Of a stretch of DNA of 64,000 nt, positions 22,654 to 34,301 are shown in pieces (within the stretch, counting starts at the first letter, position 1; every line of letters starts with the position of its first letter). The notes under the pieces are model-generated. The model was not told where the DNA came from. It ran no database searches and saw only the letters and a program-made list of their open reading frames with translations. Made by a program: the position numbers and the translations under genes. Origin of the DNA: Siphonodentalium dalli (lineage: Eukaryota > Mollusca > Scaphopoda > Gadilida > Siphonodentaliidae); the NCBI GenBank assembly GCA_032622095.1, contig CP136064.1, forward strand, positions 186,480,209-186,544,208, read 5' to 3'.

Positions 22654-23139
22654 TTAACCCTTTAAGTGCCAGGGGCCGATCTCATCGGCCCTAATTTACG
22701 GTCTGTAAAATCGGCCCTAAAACAATTAAAAAAATTAAAATATTAAGAACTTTTTTATTTGTTTTATTTTTTGGGTTGAATTTTTTTATGGTATGCTTAA
22801 GCATGCTATAGCGAATTTAAAAACAAACTGGATAAAACCTTAGGGGCATGTTATAACTCAAAACTATCACCAAGTATTCATAGTAATAATTTTGATGCCC
22901 ATGAAAAGCGTAAGATTCCCAGGCACTAAACCTACAAAATAAGTCTGTTAAAGAATATAAGAAAAAAATTATTAAAATTGTAAAAAATAATAACAAAATT
23001 AATGATGAAAAATTGTTAGGCCAATGCATTCTCTTATATATGCGAGGCGACCTATGGTCGACTCGCATATATAAGAGAATGCATTGGCACAGGGTATATG
23101 CGTTGATACAAAAATCGGACCTGGCACTCAAAGGGTTAA
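22654..23139. mobile_element. TTAA MITE, family 2, carrying the 69-bp palindrome
   Basis: TTAA flanks both ends. Terminal inverted repeats read CCCTTTAAGTGCCAGG and CCTGGCACTCAAAGGG. A near-perfect palindrome sits at 23020-23088. A shorter relative is at 25757-25990. It is non-coding. Confidence 0.85.
23020..23088. repeat. 69-bp palindrome, copy 1
   Basis: Two 27-nt arms, starting GCCAATGCATTCTC and mirrored exactly, flank a short centre GCGACCTATGGTCGA. The same unit occurs at 25873-25941, 34482-34550 and 34691-34759, and in diverged form near 43569 and 43669. Confidence 0.9.
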
Positions 23140-23525
23140 GGCCTGCAGCATTTTGTCACTTATTATATTAACCGGGTGTGGGCCGGTTTGAAAGGTGTAT
23201 CAAAATCAGAATAGTTCATGTGGAATGATGTTAGTCAGGTGTGAGTTTTGGAAGAACAAGTTGGTTGTCAGATATTAAGAAAAGGGAATGTAGCGAGAGG
23301 TGATAACGGATTGAAGAAAGTGACATATATATATTATTTGTTGTAAAAGCGATTTTGCGTAAGTGTATACTTTACTATTTTGGGAGATTATACACTGATT
23401 TTGAATCTGATCCTGATGCAACGTCACATGCTGAAGATGCACTGTTGCTGCGGTTTCGCCAGTTTGTCCCATATAGTCCATTCTTGTTGTTTGTACTGAA
23501 AATTATTTACTTTAGACTCACTCAC

Positions 23526-23528
23526 CAT
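23526..23528 (-). pseudogene. Gene B exon 1 coding part (ATG)
   Basis: The minus strand reads CGTCAAAATG then the donor GTGAGTGAGT. Only the initiator Met is coded before intron 1. The same arrangement, AAAATG then GTGAGT, occurs in gene A at 63640-63642. An intron just after the ATG is common in calmodulin and troponin C genes. Confidence 0.75.
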
Positions 23529-23910
23529 TTTGACGAATCTCCGCTTAGACTATGTGCAGCGCTATTGAGTCGATAACGTTTGACAACGGACGTCAGATCA
23601 AGATCGACTGTTGCTAAATATCAACTTGTCTTGTCCTCAATTTCCGGTGGCAAATTCAGTGGCAAAAGAACGCACGACAGACACGCAGATATGTTCAAAA
23701 TTTCTGGATAAGATAAACACAAGATTCAATACGTCAAAAAGTTGGACCACAACATAAACCTGAGAAAACTACTGAGAGTAATATTTTTTGACTTGCACCA
23801 ACGATTACTTCCTGGTAACAGGGCGTTTGTGATTTATAATGGTGTTATCAACTTGCACCAATAAATATGGCGGTTTAGCTGTACGATATGCATGGCTTTT
23901 GTGTTGTATT
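23529..23910 (-). promoter_or_regulatory. 5' UTR and promoter region of gene B
   Basis: This segment aligns with 63643-64000 upstream of gene A, including TCCGGTGGCAAATTCAGT and AGAACGCACGA.AGAC. Conservation in both copies fits a shared 5' UTR and core promoter. A TATAAAT string at 23831-23838 (minus strand) is about 305 bases upstream of the ATG, but gene A lacks it. The transcription start is not determined. Confidence 0.5.
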
Positions 23911-24190
23911 AATGTGATGGTCCTTGATAACTTTTCATTACGGAATTTATTTGTGTACATACATGCTCGCAGTATGTGGTTGTCAATTGATTCGCAAATG
24001 AAGTGTGTAATTCGTTATATCACATCACTCTTGCGTTGGTGGGGTCTAACTCAAAACTTACAGGCCTGATTCGTCGTCTCTGATTTAAACTTGGTTAACC
24101 TCTATGTTTACAGCACTGATTTGTAGTTAAATTCGCGGTTTATACCCGAGATAATAGGTCATATTGTTGTTATTTGTTGTACAGATCAGT
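23911..24190. other. Short intergenic stretch
   Basis: Nothing recognisable between the gene B upstream region and the LINE remnant. Confidence 0.4.
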
Positions 24191-25756
24191 CTGTCAGTTA
24201 AGGCCTCATTAAGGTGAATGTAGTCAGCATCGCTGCTCTGACGTTGAATACAGTTTCCAGGAATCCAACGACAAGTGTCATTACGTATGAACCCCCGGAG
24301 CTCATCAACCTAGTGAAAATGTCAGTTTCACCCAATCGTTCTATGTTTGGGAATTTAGCCTTTATGTTGTCAATTATAGGTTTCCGAGTGTTAGCCAGTT
24401 TATGACAATTCAACATGAAATGGATTTCGTTACCTATATCTATTTTGCAAAGCTCACATTTTCTATCGTTTTCATCGAGACCAAAATATCTCAAATATTC
24501 TATTTCTAATTTCTAAAATTTTCTAAAACTATATTATATAAACGTTGCTGAAGAACGTCTTTGGTTATAATCTCCCCAATTAACATAAAGTTCTACATAA
24601 AATGTGGCTTATAAGTTATATATGTCCTAAGATTGTTGTTCTGACCTGAACGTTTCCTTTTGTCATTGAATATCTCCCGGTTCCATAATTCATTATAAAC
24701 AATCTTCAGCTGTTTAAAACAGTGATGTTTTCCTGCTGATTGTTAATGGGTCATTATTGCTATTACTATTAACGAGTTTAGTGGTTCTTTAAAAATTCAT
24801 AAGCGCATATAAGAAACCTACCCATGAATATTGTTCCTTTATGAACAAGATGTGAGGATTCCATAAAAGCGTTACTCAAGAGTGAATCTTTAATTGGATT
24901 AATCTTGGAGGAATATTTTTAGATACGCTGTCATATTGTTAAGTACTGACAGCACGATGGGGTATCTGCCGGTGTCGCCCATTGCTGCCTATTTGATTCT
25001 TTCTCATTTAGAGCTGCTGACTGATATGGCTCTGTAGTTATTTAGGCCGTCAACAGAAGCATTTTTAAAGTTAGGTGTTATAAAGCTGTAAAGGTCCCAG
25101 CTGTAAAGGTCCCAGAGTGTTAGTTAACTCAAGATTGAGTTCATTAAAGCATTCATTCACAAAATGTTATTGAAACTTGTCGTGATTGGTCCAGCTAATT
25201 CCGGGACTGAGCATTTGAACATCTCATTTATTAAATGATCTGGACCTCCGCATTTTTTATCTTTAATAATTTGATGTTATCAATTATATATTGGGTCGTG
25301 ATTACGTAATCAAATTCTGAAATGTGCTTTGACTTTCTAGAACCCTTAATTTGTCAGAGATTGCTGCCTCCCCTGACTGAGACCGTGAGTTTAATCCACT
25401 TAAATATTCGACCAGTCGTCAGTCGAAATGTTGTTATTGTTGTAGTTATTGTTGTTATTGGGATATTTAAAATCTGATACTAATTTCCAATATGACCTAG
25501 GATTACTTACCCTATTAGTTTCCAATTCTTCCAGTATGATCTGTCTACAGTTATTATGTGTTCTTTTTTCTAGTTTGGTGGTACGTCTTCAAAATACTGA
25601 AGAAAGAGGCCCTAATCTGAGGGTTTGAATGTTTTGTTTTTCTCGGACAACCTTGAGTTCTGTTCCAATGTACGCCTCTTATTATATAGTGATTGATCAA
25701 ACCATTTTGGTTTGACTGCCTTCTTGATTTTTTGGAAAATGATTGGGATTTTATTG

Positions 25757-25990
25757 TTAACCCTTTGAGTGTCAGGGGCCGATCTCATCGGCCCTAAACC
25801 TACAAAATAAGTCTGTTAAAGAATAAATTATTAAAATTGTAAAAAATTGTAAAAAAAATAAAAAATTGTTAGGCCAATGCATTCTCTTATATATGCGAGG
25901 CGACCTATGGTCGACTCGCATATATAAGAGAATGCATTGGCACAGGGTATATGGGTTGATACAAAATTGACCTGGCACTCAAAGGGTTAA
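25757..25990. mobile_element. TTAA MITE, family 2, short copy inside the LINE
   Basis: TTAA at both ends, terminal repeats CCCTTTGAGTGTCAGG and CCTGGCACTCAAAGGG, palindrome at 25873-25941. It lacks about 250 internal bases present in 22654-23139. LINE coding resumes on both sides, so it inserted after the LINE. Confidence 0.85.
25873..25941. repeat. 69-bp palindrome, copy 2
   Basis: Sequence and centre are the same as copy 1 at 23020-23088. Confidence 0.9.
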
Positions 25991-26840
25991 ACAATGGTTA
26001 TCTGTATTCTGGAGAATTTCGTTTAATGGTAGTACAAGTTCGTCGGTGTCTGGCTGTCTGCAGTTATCTTGGAGTTGAAGCAATCTACGAGAAAACAGGT
26101 TCTTAAGAGTGAGTGGAAAGAGCCTGGGTGACAGTTCATTCCAGTTATATTTATCTGGTAAGGGTAAGATCCTATAGTTGTCACTGGTTAGCTCTAAATT
26201 GGAGTTGGTTTCAACGATGAAGGAGATTTGGCAATGATCAGGGATCTCGTTTGTGCACATGAAACCATTGTATCTGCGGTATAAGATATTGAGAAACAAT
26301 AACGTAACACTACTACCCCTGGGGGTATGCCACGTTAGTTTACCTGCGTAGTCACCCACTTGTGCGACCATTAAGAAATCTCAACTCTTTGGAGACAAAT
26401 GTCCTTTAGTGTCGTTTACCTTGCGGTGATAATGGAATCCTGACTGTTTCTTGAGAAAATAGGAGTGTCCAGTTCATACTGGTTAGAATCGGGGAGGTAA
26501 TTTCGACTATCTATCGGGATAAAATAAAAAATCGTCTGCGTTAGCTGTCCGCGCATTATATATAGAATCCCCTGTCAAAATCAGATCTCCCTTGTGATAT
26601 AATTTCTTCCATAGAAGATAAGATGTCCCTTTTCAATATATGGGTATATGGTGAGTTTGCAGGTGGGCTGTACAGAAAGCAGACTTAAATGTCATTATGG
26701 AGGTTGAAAACGTTTCTATATACTTTTACCCATACATAGTCATTTGTTTTCTTTTCCATGACTAAAAACCCTTTCCTTATATTTTCTTTGATATAAATTG
26801 ATATTCCTCCAAAGTGTTTCCTTACTTTCCCTACTTTAGG

Positions 26841-28314
26841 GGTTACGTAGCGTTTTTCCGAAGACCCATAACTCCGAAGGTCCGATTCGCCGAAGGTCAG
26901 ATTCTCCGACGCCCCGATTCTCCGAAAGCCCATAACTCCGAAGTCCCGATTCTCCTAAAAGCCATAACTCCGAAGACCCATAACTCCAAAAGCCTATAAC
27001 TCCGAAGGCCTATAACTCCGAAAGCCCATAACTCCGAAGGCCTATAACTCCGAACGCCCATAACTCCGAAGGTCTATAACTCCGAAGGGCCGATTCTCCG
27101 AAGGTCCGATTCTCCGAAGATCATGTTTTATCGCTTATTAAATAGTGTATACAGTCCAGTGGCGGAGTCAATGGGGCCCATGTGTAACATGCGGCATGTG
27201 AAGAATCAAATGGTTCTACGAGTGACTTTTGGGGGTAAAATGGTGGTCTAATACCGTTTGGAATTTCACAATTCTTAGAGTGTATTGATAAGTATGGAAT
27301 GCGCGTATGGTTATATTTTGTATGGAACATGTACATGTAGATCATATATCCCCCCCCCCCTGGAATCCGGAATCCAGCTTCAAATTTACCATGGAATCCG
27401 GCGTCCAGCTTCAAATTGACACTGGAATCCGGCGTACGGGTCCAAAATGGGTGGAATCCGGCGTACGAAAAGGGGGGGAAGGGCCCCTCATATATTGGAA
27501 ACGTTAACTATGTATTATAATAAGGTGATATATACACCATCAGTAGTGTGCGACAAGCCTTAATTTTCCACAGAATGCTTAAATTTATGAAAGAAATACA
27601 ATTATTTTGCCACAATGTACGTCTTAATACAATTAACATGATTAAACTGTGCACATCTGACTGCATTGGGGGTGATTTGATGCAATCAGGTTCATTTTAT
27701 ATATGAAAAAGGACAAGTTCTTCCCCGTTCACCCCTGTACATTTTACTCTGGCATCTCATGGGCCAACGTAATGTTATAGTATATGGTGTATAGTCAGTG
27801 GCGGGCCAGGATTCCCATTTAGGTGGGGGGGGTAGGAACATTTTGAATATTTTGATGCCCCATGAACGATTTCCGGGCGTTTACATGACATTGAACATGT
27901 TTTGGTAGGGGCCCATATTGTCTGAAATAGCAAGTAGAGGTTTAATAGGGGCAGTAGGAATTTTGGGAACCCTTGGCTTCGTCACTGGACTGTACACTAT
28001 TTAGTAAACGATAATATACCCCGATAAAACAAAATCTTCGGAGAATCGGACGTTCGGAGTTATGGGCCGTCGGAGAATCGGGCCTTCGGAGTTATAGATC
28101 TTAGGAGAATCGGCCCTTCGGAGTTATAGGTCTTCGGAGTTATAGGTCTTCGGAAAATCGGCACTTCGATGTTATGGGCCGTCGGAGAATCGGATCTTCG
28201 GAGTTATGGGCCGTCGGAGAATCGGATCTTCGGAGTTATGGGCCGTCGGAGAATCGGGTCTTCGGAGTTGGGGGCCTTCGTAGTAATAGGTCTTCGGAAA
28301 ATCGGTCTGACACC
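26841..28314. mobile_element. Foldback element with tandem-repeat arms
   Basis: Target duplication ACTTTAGG at 26833-26840 and 28315-28322. Left arm (26841 to about 27165) and right arm (about 27990-28314) are inverted complements. Each is built of many 15-18 bp units such as ATAACTCCGAAGGC and GATTCTCCGAAGG. Ends begin GGT and share CCGAAGACC. The roughly 820-bp middle has short C and G runs and no transposase. It resembles TU or Foldback-type elements with repeated inverted arms. It sits within LINE endonuclease codons, RP-KVGK. Confidence 0.88.
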
Positions 28315-28420
28315 ACTTTAGGTCTGATAATGTGAACCGCTTTGTAGCCCTTATCTTGGAACGCGTTTGATCCTTTATGGGTAAACCCATTCATACCCCA
28401 AGTACTAACATGGAGTGTGT

Positions 28421-29544
28421 TACACGTAATCTGAGTATTACTCAGATTCATCAACTGTCATACTGAACTTTCAAGAGGAAGCTAAATCGATGATTCGGTT
28501 ATCAATTATTCATTAAAGTGTCAATGCTCCATAAGATGCATCTGCTGAATTTTCAAGCATATTCAGTTCGTCCAGTGGTTTTGCCACTACCCTCTATGCT
28601 CGCTGCGGATTTAGCCAAGGATGTTTTTCGAAGTACCGATAGCGTTTGCCCTCTGAAAAACATTCAAACACATATTCAAACACTCAAATATACACTTCAA
28701 TGCTAATTATGGGGCCCGATTACGGTACAGTGGACAAATCTGGATGTAAACCGAATAAAACTAATCGGCTTTACGTAATGCATGCATAGTTCACTGCTGA
28801 ATGCTCAAGCCTATTCGTCCACTCTCTATTCTCTACGCCCAGCATTTTCTAAGTGCCGAATGTCCGTTTACCCTTTGAAAATCATTCAAACTGCCATGCA
28901 AACGCACATTTAAAAAAATGCTTCTGGGTTAATTATAGCGAATTTTGAGAAAATTGACCAGCGCGAATATCTGCCAATTCATTCGCCCCTCAATTTCTAA
29001 TTAAATGCAAGAATTTAACCACATATGCTAAGACATGCAGATATTATAGTAAATGTTCGACAATAAGTTACCTAAACGAAAATATTTTAATGTCTGTTGA
29101 ATATCTTTCAAAAGAAAAACGGACATTCGGGACTTCTGTGAAAATTCAGCGGGTTACTCTCAAGTTGAGTTTCAAAGGGAATTAATCCATGAGTTAAAAT
29201 TAGGTGACATCTTCTCTGCGGAAAATTTATTTCTAAATACTAAGTATATTCCGCTCTAGTTGAGTACAAACCAAAATCTCGAAAGCTGAAAGTTGATGGT
29301 GTTATCTAGTTGACTCATAGCTTAACTAGATAAAATAAATTAATTTTGGGGTTTCCCCTGAAAATCAGGAAGTGTCATAACGGCCGAATTTGCCCATATT
29401 TCACGGACAGTTGGTTTAAGTGAAAATAAACTAATATTTGCACTATAGGAACTCTAAGTAATCATTGAATTCACCAGTTTGAAGATGCAACTGTGAACGA
29501 CGTAGTTTCTGGAAAAAATGGAATTGCTATCAATTCTAAAACAA
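28421..29544. other. Intergenic, with a small tandem duplication
   Basis: Bases 28536-28710 and 28790-28945 are similar (TGCTGAAT..TCAAGC..ATTC, then AACATTCAAAC). No coding signal is convincing. Confidence 0.45.
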
Positions 29545-30047
29545 TTAAAGGTACGGTTGGCCTTGGCGGTGGGTATCCTGTAAAATATATTTCCACCCGT
29601 CAAAAACCGCCACAAACAGAAAGAACATCAAAATGTAGACAGACTTTGACCGTATACAAATAAGAAATATCGCATAAACAGTATGTTATGGTCATATGTT
29701 TGACCATTGTTATGTAAACAAAAGCATAAAAAGTTACTTTCCTGGTGTTTGTTTATATTATGATGGTAAACATAAAGAGCGTTCCTTGTTGGTGAATTCC
29801 TGATATGGAATAAATAAAGAGCGTTTATGCCATTTTTCTGTGATTAGCCAATAGCATTGTGCTGTCTTCTATAACACAATCAGGCTCTTGCTTATGTAAA
29901 ATATAGTAGGTCTTTATGATAACATGCTGTTTACGCGATAGTCATGGTATATATGAACGAAACTGTATGCATTTTAATGTTTTTCTGTTTACGGTGATTG
30001 GAACAAATATGAATATTTTCGACAACTAAGGCCTCACGTGCCTTTAA
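29545..30047 (+). mobile_element. TTAA-flanked MITE, family 1, copy B
   Basis: TTAA at 29545-29548 and 30044-30047, with ends AGGTACGGTTGGCC and GGCCTCACGTGCCT. Internal landmarks (AACATAAAGAGCGTT, ATAAATAAAGAGCGTTTAT) match copies at 18541 and 48311. Confidence 0.82.
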
Positions 30048-33000
30048 TATACGCGCCGTCTTAAATGGGTACTGTCGATAGCGAGTATTTGGGAAGAAGA
30101 AGAAATTTGTTTCTATTGGCCCTTTCCCTAACCGCTCATCTTTAGCCTTTATTTATTTTAAATAAAATTGAAAAATTAAAAAAATAAAACAAATTTCTTC
30201 TTCTGTTGCTGTCGATGGCATCCAGAGGAGGGGTGTTTACCCCCCCCCCCCCCGCCAACACTGTAGGTTGGTGGTAGCTGCAGTGTCCCAACAGGTGATG
30301 TTGCCTCGTCGGAGACAGTGGTGGTGATGTTGAACTCCTGTTGATATATGGTGTACGGGGTGCTCCAACTTTACGGATGACGTGATGGTGTAGTCAAATC
30401 CAAGGAGAAGAAGGCCGACTGAAAGTCGCCCGGATGTTATGGTAAATGTTATCCAACAGCTCCTTTCTTCTCCTGGCATCATCCCGTTGACGTCCTGAAG
30501 GGTATCTTCCACTCGCTGGGTTCCGGAATACAGGTCTGCAACCGCTTCTGGTGGTCCAAAAGCAGGAGACCGGCAGAGATTTCAGCGAAGTATACTGGCC
30601 TCCATTCTACCAACAGAGCCTACCCAACAACCAAAGTCTGATAGGGGTACAGTACACTAAATCCGGCCATTTATGGGACCATCTCCTTTTATACTCAACA
30701 CAATATATGCAACCAATTATTGCATTTGATCCATGTGTTATTGCAAAATATACCCGTGTGCTCTATGACCAAGCAAACAACATGGTATTTATAATGAAAA
30801 TATTGTAATTGCCATGTTACCACCGGCAACCATCTTGAATTTTACTCCTTTCATCACTAAATACTTCGGCATGCCCTGCAGCCAACATTTTGCGTCCAAT
30901 TGATCTCAAAGTTCATATGGCTCTTCTGCTTGACCTCTAGTACTATTTAAACAAGTAAACACGTAAATCTCCTCCCCAAGTTGAGATACAGTATATCGCT
31001 GACACTGCCATTGCTGTCATTATGTGGTCCTGCTAAATTGTCATTGTGTTGGTGGCTGTTGCTGAATTGATATGATGCTTGTGTGACAAAATTATATCAT
31101 TTCGCGGCCTTTGGCTAATCTGAACAAATGTAGGAAAACCCATTATGGTATAAACATTGATATGCATAATTTGCCCTATTGTTTGTTGCAAACCGACCAT
31201 AAGCAATATGGCTGTTTTTGTCGTTTTTCAAACACCTGAGCACCCATAATTAAAATACATATGTTCTGACATTTTCTCAAATCTCCATGCAGGATTAGCC
31301 AAAAACTGCTACAGTGACAACTTTAGACAAAATAACGGTACATTGTCTTAAGAGCATCATTTCTACCAGCAGCACCATAGCCATCCAGCAAGACCAACCA
31401 GCATCATAGCAAATTAGCAGGACCACTTTACCAGGTGTGTTCATACATGGAATAATTATATATACACGCACTATATATCTCGGAAAAGCTTCGCTGACGT
31501 CATCAAATGTATCGCCATAGAATGGACACTTCGGAGCTGAACATTGACGAGCGTTCCGCGTTAATCTTTGCCTTATGGAAAAATAATAAAGAGAGTTTAA
31601 TCACTTTTTGTGAAAATTTTAAAACGGTTCATGATTTGCCCTCAAGTCTCGCGCTAAGTCTCATTATGTTATGTACAGTGTGTACATTTGTATTTCGTAT
31701 ACATGTGTATGCGGTTTTGAATATAAATTTGATTAAAACATATATCACACGCACACGTTTAGACGATTCTACGACCAATTTCACGATTCTGCGTCTTGAC
31801 AACCACTGTGCTACGGCATGCAGTTTAACGATTCTACGACGTTATTATACGTGATATTTTATGACAAACTTAGATACAGGAGCTTTTTACTGAATTGGGA
31901 CAACAAAACTGGGCTTTTTCTTGTTTTCATTGTATAGAGTAGACTTTGCAGGCTGAGATGTGTACATAAAACGAGTCACAATCGGCTCGGTCAAATCGGG
32001 ACCATCAGATCAAACCACGAACCGATCGCTAAAAGTCATTTCTTGTGCTACAAGGGGACAATAACAGTGCGAAAATTAACATCCAACGTAAGCTTTGATA
32101 AGCATAAATGTAGAATTTGTCAAATTCGTACCTCAATTGACGCAATATTCGATTAAACTCACACAGAAATGAGGTAACAATGTCAACTATTTGGCAACGC
32201 CCCGGGTTCGACCATGACAACGACGATTGTACGACTCGTTGAACGGTAATTTTCATTTGTATACGACGTATCTGACACTGATCGGGCAGCTTAGTTCTGC
32301 ATTAAGCCCATGTATGCTGCATCAATACTGTTATATATAGGTACCGTGCCTTTGTTGTAATGAACATACCATTGATTCACTGCAGTACTGTGTATATACT
32401 GATCCCAATTTACAAGAAAAACAAGTATTCGATTGGGCCCAGATTTTGAACATCAAACACACCTCAACCATTTAGTTAGATGTTCGTAAAATGAGGATAA
32501 TCCATTTCAAGCGTAAATATATACAACTGACCCAACCACCGCACGAGTTCCAGATAGCAGCTATCCGAACACCTGAAGCGACAGTTTAGTCATTATACCT
32601 TAGTGACGTTGGTTCCCGACCCTGGACACGGATCACCGGAACGAGACCTAACGATTAAGAGTCCCTTAAAGTGATGTGAAACACTCCGGTATGGTGATCA
32701 AATAGAAATGGAGAATAATCTTGTTCAAAGTAGTTATTTTTACAAATATGATATCTAAATTGACAACAAAAACCGTCATTCTTATATATTAGTTAAATGC
32801 AGTGACTGCCGATGGCGAAATCGTTTTCGTTAGTTTATCGCCGATATAAGCGTCCCGATTCGAGAAGTAAATATTTACAATTTAGCGCAGTTCAGACAAT
32901 GTTTCCTATGGAGTGGTACGGTCGATTTGCTTGAGATTTTCAGTGATGCCAGTAGAATGCTACATTCCTCCAGTTGGCATAGCACATGAATACTAATTTA

Positions 33001-33724
33001 TCAGTTTCCCGCACCCGAGCAAGTACATAATATCTCTTTAAATTGGCTCACATCGCATCCCCGTATAACATCAGCACCCACTCCCCCCCCCCACCCCCGC
33101 GGTCCCGAATTCTGGATTAAAAAGAATTATGAACAGCTTGTGAAGATTAACAATACATTATATTAAGCACAACTCTTTATAACCAGGAATAAAGTGACAA
33201 GATGCTTTTTTCGCGCATATGCATGTAAAAGAATGAAACAATGACCCCAAAAACGGATCAAGACAACTGCCACCATCACCAAACGATTGGAAGTCTTCAT
33301 GAGCGAAATGTACTAATCGTTTTGATGTGTAAGGGATAACACTATAGGGTGTTAGAAGAAATAAATATCTGTTCGAATATACGAATGTGAGTGGTATATC
33401 TTACATAAATGTATACTTTCCGAAGAAAAAAAATCGTTTTCAGTGGTTCTTTGATAAGTCGAGGTAAGACGTTATATCGTGAATACAGACATGTCCCGTG
33501 ACACAATGGTTTTGACTGCTGGCCGAAAAAATATTTTGGCCAATTTTTTGGCTAGTTTTAATTTTTTTTGGACCAAATTAAAAAGACTTTGGCCAAATTA
33601 AATCCTCATTTTCTTAACATTCTATATAATTATGTCCATATCTAGACTTCTTTAATCCCACCACTGCATGTTACTTGACAATACACCACTACCCACCATT
33701 TAAATGTATAATGCAAATTCATGC
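30048..33724. other. Intergenic DNA without supported genes
   Basis: Bases 30091-30205 hold an inverted pair of GAAGAAGAAATTTGTTT. A C run lies at 30240-30253. An open frame of 115 codons at 31507-31854 has no recognisable domain. Bases 32937-33045 resemble gene A intron 1 at 61826-61945 (TAGAATGC.ACATTCCTCC), either a dispersed repeat or a relic of another duplicated block. Bases 33520-33650 contain a TTTGGCCAAA-rich stretch also seen near 7281 and 44600. Confidence 0.4.
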
Positions 33725-34257
33725 GACATGTAAGATGTTATTTGTGTAAACATATTACAAAACAAACATAAATGGAATGGCATATTGTATTATACGTGAG
33801 TAATATATTAGTTGATATAGTCGGATTCAATATGTGGTGATCCAACTTTCAGCATATGTCTGATATACCATCTAGCTTATTAGTAGTATTTAACCCATTA
33901 TATGGGTTCAATAGTTGACTATAAAATTAAGAGTGTTTTGTTCTGTTCAGTCAGTTGGGTTGGCTAACATCTACTAATCGTCGAATTCATTTCAGGAACA
34001 CCAGGCTCTCAGAAGAACGAGAGTCAGAATCCAAACAGACGAACAAGTCGGACTGGTGATCCTGGTCTGTACCTGGGCTCATCGCAGCGTCAGAATCGTC
34101 TGATACAGACGGTTACCGTTTGTGATTACCCAATAAAGCCAGATACAATACACCACGGGGTGTCATACTGTTGGTGCATTCACCCCACGTGCATGATATT
34201 CAAGCCAGTAGATAATAGATACACGAGATATTGTTCATATGTGAGCACACGCGTGAA
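33725..34257 (-). other. Conserved 3' flank or 3' UTR of gene A
   Basis: Aligns with 780-1765 beside gene B, minus about 430 bases that exist only there. It runs straight into the stop codon of gene A at 34258-34260. Confidence 0.55.
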
Positions 34258-34301
34258 TCAAGCCTCTTCTTCATATCCCGGAAGCAGGGCTGATATCAGT
34301 T
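34258..34301 (-). CDS. Gene A exon 5
   Basis: Acceptor TTTCTCTTTCAG. The first two bases complete Glu 12 of EF4, followed by LISALLPGYEEEA and TGA at 34258-34260. The phase fits exon 4. A pair of TTAA MITEs starts 28 nt upstream of the exon. Confidence 0.8.

Larger units (their letters stand above)
19555..23525 (-). other. Gene B intron 1
   Basis: A 4-kb intron. It holds a degenerate repeat (19605-20340), an imperfect direct duplication (about 20375-20490 with 20727-20838), a 460-bp direct repeat (21055-21508), a 13-bp minisatellite (22282-22376) and a TTAA MITE (22654-23139). Bases 23190-23275 and 23400-23445 align with gene A intron 1 at 61325-61400 and 62995-63040. Confidence 0.6.
1766..23528 (-). 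pseudogene. Gene B: four-EF-hand calcium-binding protein gene, disrupted
   Basis: This is a five-exon minus-strand gene: 23526-23528 (ATG only), 19524-19554, 17236-17379, 5633-5883 and 1766-1791. All introns are GT-AG, in phase 0, 1, 1, 1. The encoded loops are canonical EF-hands: D-L-D-N-S-G-Y-L-D-R-D-E, D-L-D-G-D-G-K-I-D-F-Y-E, D-K-D-N-S-G-T-L-D-R-D-E and D-K-N-G-D-G-V-I-D-F-G-E. Proteins of this superfamily bind Ca2+ and act as cytosolic sensors or buffers; the specific partner is unknown. It is paralogous exon for exon to gene A (34258-63642). Two lesions are visible. Exon 4 is 251 nt instead of 246 nt, which throws the frame between EF3 and EF4 into a TGA at 5702-5704, giving a product of about 119 residues without EF4. 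Exon 5 also has TGA at 1766-1768 where gene A has a Gly codon. It could be a pseudogene, a truncated but used gene, or an assembly error in exon 4. An LTR retrotransposon lies in intron 3. Confidence 0.75.
24190..28420 (-). pseudogene. Decayed LINE (endonuclease and RT), interrupted twice
   Basis: Minus strand. At 28410-28323: GMNGFTHKGSNAFQDKGYK and HIIRPK, the start of an apurinic-type endonuclease domain. It resumes at 26832 with KVGKVRKHFGGISIYIKEN, then YVWVKV, and GDLILTGD near 26600. At 26371-25991 comes the end of the domain with PDHCQISF. At 24494-24198: RKCELCKIDIGNEIHFMLNC, the C-terminal zinc-binding motif of LINE ORF2. The RT core between 25700 and 24500 is largely lost. A foldback element (26841-28314) and a TTAA MITE (25757-25990) are inserted in it. 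Confidence 0.75.

Noticed and set aside
25290-25320. Candidate last exon of gene A (ACATTTCAG then AATTTGATTAC)
   Set aside because: It lies in LINE-derived DNA, beyond the better exon at 34258-34301, and has no counterpart next to gene B.
26860-27125. CRISPR-like array of short repeats
   Set aside because: Units are contiguous without unique spacers, mirrored at 28035-28300, and the DNA is animal. It is the arm of a foldback element.
31507-31854. 115-codon plus-strand frame
   Set aside because: No domain recognised and no conserved partner in the window.
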